DNA of 7,251 nt from SIG607 sp045614505 (GTDB lineage: Bacteria; Bacillota; Clostridia; Oscillospirales; Acutalibacteraceae), in the NCBI GenBank assembly GCA_045614505.1, contig JAZLDA010000001.1:1-7251 (forward strand). Reading direction: 5' to 3'. Shown in pieces: positions 5,158-7,251 of this stretch; within the stretch, counting starts at the first letter, position 1; every line of letters begins with the position of its first letter. A program made the translations under genes and the position numbers. The notes under the pieces were generated by a model. That model worked only from the letters and a program-made list of their open reading frames with translations, did not search any database and was not told the DNA's origin.

Positions 5158-6666
5158 TTATTTAATTTTGTTTGCTGTGGTATCCTTTTGGATAACATCG
5201 TGAGCGCCGCCCTCAATAATACTTGTTGCAGAAACGAGGGTGAGCTTTGCTTTATGCTGGAGCTCAGGTATGTTGAGCGCTCCGCAGTTGCACATTGTGG
5301 ATTTAACCTTCATAAGAGAAAGGTTTACATTATCTTTAAGAGTTCCGGCATAGGGAACATAGGAGTCAACACCCTCTTCAAAGGACAGCTTCTTGTCTCC
5401 GCCCAGGTCGTAACGCATCCAGTTTCTTGCTCTGTTACTGCCTTCGCCCCAGTACTCCTTGAAGTAGTTGCCGCCGATGTTTACTTTATTAGTGGGGCTT
5501 TCATCAAAGCGGGCAAAATAACGGCCGAGCATAAGGAAGTCAGCGCCCATAGCAAGAGCAAGTGTCATATGGTGGTCGTGAACGATACCGCCGTCGGAAC
5601 AAACAGGAATATACACACCGGTTTTTTCAAAATATTCGTCTCTTGCCTTGCAAACGTCAATAAGAGCGGTTGCCTGACCTCTGCCGATACCTTTGGTTTC
5701 ACGGGTGATACAAATGGAGCCTCCGCCGATACCTACCTTAATGAAGTCAGCGCCGCACTCGGCAAGGAACATAAAGCCTTCGCGGTCAACAACGTTACCT
5801 GCGCCGATTTTAACGGTATCGCCGTATTTTTCTCTTACAAAAGCAATAGTACGCTTCTGCCATTCGCTGAATCCCTCGGAAGAGTCGATACAGAGCACGT
5901 CAACACCTGCATTAATAAGGGCAGGGATTCTTTCTTCGTAGTCTCTGGTATTGATACCTGCGCCTACAACATAGCGTTTCTCGTTATCAAGAAGCTCGTT
6001 TACATTTTCCTTGTGGGAATCATAGTCCTTACGGAATACCATATATTTAAGGTTACCCTCTTTGGTGATAATGGGAAGAGAATTAAGCTTGTTATCCCAG
6101 ATAATATCGTTTGCCTGTTTAAGAGTGGTGTTTTCCTCGCCGCAAATGAGTTTGTCAAACGGAGTCATAAATTCGCGAACGGGAGTGGACTTGTCCATAC
6201 GGCTTACTCTGTAATCTCTGCCGGTAACAATACCTAAAAGCTTTCCGCAGCAGGTACCGTCGTCGGTAACGGCAACAGTAGAGTGACCGGTGGCTTCTTT
6301 CAGCGCAATAATATCAGCAAGAGTGGCATCAGGGGTAATGTTGGAATCACTTACAACAAAGCCAGCCTTGTAATTCTTTGCGCGGGCTACCATTGCCGCT
6401 TCGTCCTCAATGGACTGAGAACCGAAAATGAAGGAAACGCCGCCCTCTTTAGCGAGAGCAACTGCAAGTCGCTCACCTGATACAGACTGCATAATAGCGC
6501 TGGTGAGGGGGATGTTCATAGTTATTGCAGGCTCTTCACCCTTCTTGAATTTAACAAGGGGGGTCTTGAGACTTACATTGGCTGGAATGCAATGCTCAGA
6601 GGAATATCCGGGAACTAAAAGATATTCGTTAAAGGTGTGGGATACTTCTTCAAAATAAAAAGCCAT
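5158..6666 (-). CDS. guaB: Inosine-5'-monophosphate dehydrogenase, Tritrichomonas-like type
   Basis: The enzyme oxidises IMP to XMP with NAD+, the first committed step of guanine nucleotide synthesis, as a cytoplasmic tetramer. The 502-residue protein has a beta/alpha barrel split by a CBS pair (about residues 100-220, including GFVVSDSN and VTGRDYRVSRMDK). Key residues are seen: the substrate loop DGGIV (358-362), the GIGGGSICITR loop with catalytic Cys319, the mobile flap with the Arg418-Tyr419 dyad in NWMRYDLGG, SYVPYAG (435-441), and EGGAHDV near the end (485-491). The flap and loop sequences resemble, as I recall it, the T. foetus enzyme (503 residues, Cys319, Arg418, Tyr419) rather than E. 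coli GuaB. AGAGGA lies about 8 nt before the ATG. The gene is monocistronic, with its own perfect promoter and a terminator. A 374-codon open frame on the opposite strand is a shadow. Confidence 0.97.
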   Translation of the reverse strand: MAFYFEEVSHTFNEYLLVPGYSSEHCIPANVSLKTPLVKFKKGEEPAITMNIPLTSAIMQSVSGERLAVALAKEGGVSFIFGSQSIEDEAAMVARAKNYKAGFVVSDSNITPDATLADIIALKEATGHSTVAVTDDGTCCGKLLGIVTGRDYRVSRMDKSTPVREFMTPFDKLICGEENTTLKQANDIIWDNKLNSLPIITKEGNLKYMVFRKDYDSHKENVNELLDNEKRYVVGAGINTRDYEERIPALINAGVDVLCIDSSEGFSEWQKRTIAFVREKYGDTVKIGAGNVVDREGFMFLAECGADFIKVGIGGGSICITRETKGIGRGQATALIDVCKARDEYFEKTGVYIPVCSDGGIVHDHHMTLALAMGADFLMLGRYFARFDESPTNKVNIGGNYFKEYWGEGSNRARNWMRYDLGGDKKLSFEEGVDSYVPYAGTLKDNVNLSLMKVKSTMCNCGALNIPELQHKAKLTLVSATSIIEGGAHDVIQKDTTANKIK

Positions 6667-6705
6667 AATTTCTTCCTCTCATTCTCATTAAAATATATTA
6701 TATTA

Positions 6706-6734
6706 ATTATATTCAAAGGGGTGTTTCTTGTCAA
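6706..6734 (-). promoter_or_regulatory. Perfect consensus sigma-A promoter of guaB
   Basis: On the minus strand TTGACA (6729-6734), a 17-bp spacer and TATAAT (6706-6711) are all exact consensus. The start would be near 6699, about 33 nt before the ATG. The leader is too short for a purine riboswitch and none is visible, so the gene is probably strongly and constitutively transcribed unless an operator is hidden in the flank. Confidence 0.88.
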
Positions 6735-6838
6735 CAACACTTTAAAGAATTATCGTTTCCTACTGTTAATATAGTAAAAAAATAATAAATTTTGTCTATT
6801 TTTATGAATTGAGATAATAAATGAGGCATTTTTTCTTC

Positions 6839-6867
6839 TTGAAAGAAAAAGATAATTATTGTAAAAT
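6839..6867 (+). promoter_or_regulatory. Promoter of the acyltransferase gene
   Basis: TTGAAA (6839-6844), a 17-bp spacer and TAAAAT (6862-6867) on the plus strand, with the start near 6874, about 17 nt before the ATG. The gene-free stretch 6735-6838 between this and the divergent guaB promoter is AT-rich, and I see no other element in it. Confidence 0.7.
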
Positions 6868-6890
6868 AAAGAATAGTTTGAGGTGAAAAA

Positions 6891-7251
6891 ATGAAAATTA
6901 ATATTAAAAAAGTTTCCTATGAACAGGCTATGAGCACAAAAAAGCCGATTCACAAGAATCCTAAAAAACCGAACATTCTTTTTCGTTCTTTAATAAGGAT
7001 TCTCTCTATCCCAGATATGCTGGCAACGAAATTTTCCTATACCAAGGAAAGAATGGACAAAGCGGGCAAGGGACCCTATTTTATTTTAATGAATCATTCA
7101 AGCTTTATTGATTTAAAAATTGCATATAAAATATTCTATCCCCATCCTTTTAACATAGTGGCAACTACCGATGCTTTTGTGGGTAAAGCTTGGCTTATGC
7201 GGCAAATCGGCTGTATCCCCACACAGAAATTCGTTACCGATGCAACCCTTG
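6891..7251 (+). CDS. 1-acylglycerol-3-phosphate acyltransferase-like protein (PlsC/LPLAT family), 3' end cut off
   Basis: The first 120 residues are visible and the frame is open to the window edge, so the protein continues beyond 7251. The LPLAT superfamily catalytic motif HX4D is seen as NHSSFID at residues 68-74. GCIPTQ follows at 107-112 and matches the family's third conserved block. These enzymes acylate lysophosphatidic acid or related lysolipids at the membrane in phospholipid synthesis. About 65 residues precede the motif, including a basic, proline-containing stretch (STKKPIHKNPKKP) and then a short hydrophobic segment near 29-41; this N-terminal part is somewhat long for PlsC. The start has GAGGTG (6880-6885), 5 nt upstream. 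Which acyl acceptor it uses cannot be told from the N-terminal third. It is transcribed divergently from guaB. Confidence 0.8.
   Translation, partial: MKINIKKVSYEQAMSTKKPIHKNPKKPNILFRSLIRILSIPDMLATKFSYTKERMDKAGKGPYFILMNHSSFIDLKIAYKIFYPHPFNIVATTDAFVGKAWLMRQIGCIPTQKFVTDATL

Noticed and set aside
5113..6237. A 374-codon open frame on the plus strand opposite guaB
   Set aside because: It lies wholly antisense to a clear IMP dehydrogenase, has no RBS pattern or recognisable domain, and begins upstream of the guaB terminator. Codon bias of guaB explains the lack of stops.
6667..6705. A purine riboswitch in front of guaB
   Set aside because: The leader is only about 33 nt and AT-rich; no aptamer core fits.
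6829..6850. A T-rich/A-rich hairpin upstream of the acyltransferase gene
   Set aside because: It is an imperfect low-complexity inverted repeat overlapping the -35 box, with no GC stem, and is easily explained by AT richness.

Overview
The window looks like chromosomal DNA from a low-GC Firmicute, most likely an anaerobic member of the class Clostridia. The reasons are strong AGGAGG-type ribosome binding sites, near-consensus sigma-A promoters (TTGACA-N17-TATAAT), U-tract intrinsic terminators, a ferredoxin-thioredoxin reductase catalytic protein paired with thioredoxin, and an rsmD-coaD-coiled-coil cluster. A genus cannot be named from the sequence alone.

Layout, left to right. Positions 1-181 hold no gene. 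They carry a leftward promoter at the edge, two strong hairpins and a perfect 32-bp palindromic terminator. A CNNM/CorC-type membrane protein with CBS domains follows on the minus strand (182-1501). It is preceded by a roughly 190-nt hairpin-rich 5' leader and a strong promoter (1502-1727). Divergently, on the plus strand, lies a two-gene redox operon: a 66-residue ferredoxin-thioredoxin reductase catalytic protein (1811-2011) and thioredoxin (2025-2342). A 310-bp nested inverted-repeat element (2352-2661) fills the convergent gap. Next come minus-strand genes: a FliB/YkgJ-type cysteine-rich protein (2660-3469), then the operon rsmD - coaD - coiled-coil protein (transcribed 5022 to 3527), then guaB (6666-5158), which has a perfect consensus promoter and its own terminator. 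At the right edge a plus-strand PlsC-like acyltransferase (6891 onward) runs out of the window.

How the genes work together. rsmD (16S rRNA methylation) and coaD (coenzyme A synthesis) overlap and are co-transcribed with a soluble Ala/Glu-rich coiled-coil protein. The redox pair probably passes electrons from reduced ferredoxin to thioredoxin. guaB is a stand-alone purine gene.

The points most worth a second look are: (1) the 310-bp nested palindromic element, whose stem mismatches are all U-G wobbles in one strand's RNA only; (2) the unrecognised structured leader of the CNNM gene; (3) an IMP dehydrogenase that matches the Tritrichomonas foetus-type enzyme even in residue numbering; (4) a ferredoxin-thioredoxin reductase whose middle Cys pair is displaced by seven residues; (5) a possible IS200/IS605-like end at the left edge. 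No defence, CRISPR or biosynthetic system is visible.
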